A stretch of 6,334 nt of DNA from Candidatus Helarchaeota archaeon. GTDB lineage: Archaea > Asgardarchaeota > Lokiarchaeia > Helarchaeales > HEL-GB-A. The stretch is from NCBI GenBank assembly GCA_016840125.1, contig JAEOSY010000116.1, positions 1 through 6,334 of the forward strand. The letters run 5' to 3'. Position numbers and translations under genes: made by a program. The notes under the pieces are model-generated. The model did no database searches and was not told the origin of the DNA. It worked only from the letters and a program-made list of their open reading frames with translations. Below are positions 5,847-6,334 of the stretch, piece by piece. Within the stretch, counting starts at the first letter, position 1, and each line of letters begins with the position of its first letter.

Positions 5847-6334
5847 ATGCTGGATAAAAACATACGTGTCAAGATAGAAGTCAAACGTTCTGACATAGAA
5901 AAAAAATTAGAAAAAATTATTGCCTCCACTGATGATTATCAAATTCAAAAATCCGGTGATAATGAAAAGACTGATATATTGGTCTTTGAGTTAGGGCAGG
6001 ATTTTGAAAAGGATTTTCGGGTTATAGAATCTTTATTGGAGGCTGGTTCAGTGGGTGAGGTTTTTCTTATGTCGGAGAATCCCGACCAATCAATTCTGAT
6101 TAAGGCTATAAAAATTGGTGCAAAGGAATTCTTAACTATTCCCTTTAACGAGCAAGAACTCAGAGAAGCCCTGGAGAGATTCAGGAGTGTAAGGGATAAA
6201 TCCAAACTTCAAGGGCCTTCTCAATCCGGTAGAATCATAGATGTTATTGGGAGTAAAGGTGGCGTTGGGGCAACCACGATTGCTGTAAATTTAGCCGTTG
6301 GCATGATTGATAATAAAAGTGTCCAGTCGGTAGC
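5847..6334 (+). CDS. cpaE: CpaE/TadZ localisation ATPase, 5' part (cut by window edge)
   Basis: CpaE/TadZ is a MinD/ParA-like cytoplasmic protein that places the Tad machine, often at a cell pole. About 162 residues are present and the gene runs off the right edge. Residues 1 to about 115 form a receiver-like domain, ending EFLTIPFNEQELREALERF (94-112). It lacks the acidic pair after strand one, has Glu48 where a phosphorylated Asp would be (DILVFEL), and has Ile where the conserved Lys before Pro-Phe belongs, so it should not be phosphorylated. A linker leads to the deviant Walker A loop GSKGGVGATT (135-144). It keeps the signature Lys137 but has Ala142 in place of the usual P-loop lysine, as is common in CpaE/TadZ. 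Helix IAVNLAVGM follows. The ATG has GAGGAG (5834-5839) seven bases upstream. The adenine-binding and Walker B parts lie outside the window. Confidence 0.92.
   Translation, partial: MLDKNIRVKIEVKRSDIEKKLEKIIASTDDYQIQKSGDNEKTDILVFELGQDFEKDFRVIESLLEAGSVGEVFLMSENPDQSILIKAIKIGAKEFLTIPFNEQELREALERFRSVRDKSKLQGPSQSGRIIDVIGSKGGVGATTIAVNLAVGMIDNKSVQSV

Overview
The window holds the first part of a Tad/Flp (type IVc) pilus operon, all on the + strand. It looks like a diderm, moderately AT-rich bacterium that uses strong Shine-Dalgarno sites. The outer-membrane secretin CpaC and a lipobox lipoprotein require an outer membrane. The gene order and the style of the small lipoprotein resemble Tad loci of Desulfobacterota ('deltaproteobacteria') and related phyla. 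That taxonomic placement is an inference, not something the sequence proves.

Layout: 1-517 is a strongly AT-rich leader with no convincing gene. It contains a near-perfect anti-16S sequence (414-425) with no normal start codon behind it. Next come flp, the major pilin (518-682), and a 130-base gap with a perfect 15-bp hairpin. They are followed by tadV/cpaA prepilin peptidase (813-1346), cpaB/rcpC (1376-2233), cpaC/rcpA secretin (2257-3678), a 98-residue lipoprotein (3727-4023), tadE pseudopilin (4074-4529), a TadG-like protein (4551-5804), and the 5' part of cpaE/tadZ (5847 to the window edge). From tadV onward the gaps are only about 20-50 bases and nearly every gene has its own Shine-Dalgarno site, so one transcript is likely. 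The ATPase cpaF/tadA and the membrane-platform genes tadB and tadC are expected just beyond the right edge.

How the parts work together: TadV cleaves the Flp prepilin and the TadE pseudopilin after a glycine. CpaC forms the outer-membrane channel. CpaB is a periplasmic partner anchored in the inner membrane, and the small lipoprotein probably sits at the outer membrane near the secretin. TadE and TadG are minor pilin-like components. CpaE/TadZ localises the machine at the cytoplasmic side.

The system as a whole is a known type. The points most worth a second look are the uncharacterised lipoprotein in the place where Caulobacter has cpaD, the hairpin separating flp from the assembly genes, the cysteine-rich C-terminal half of the TadG-like protein, the degenerate receiver and P-loop of CpaE, and the orphan ribosome-binding sequence in the leader.
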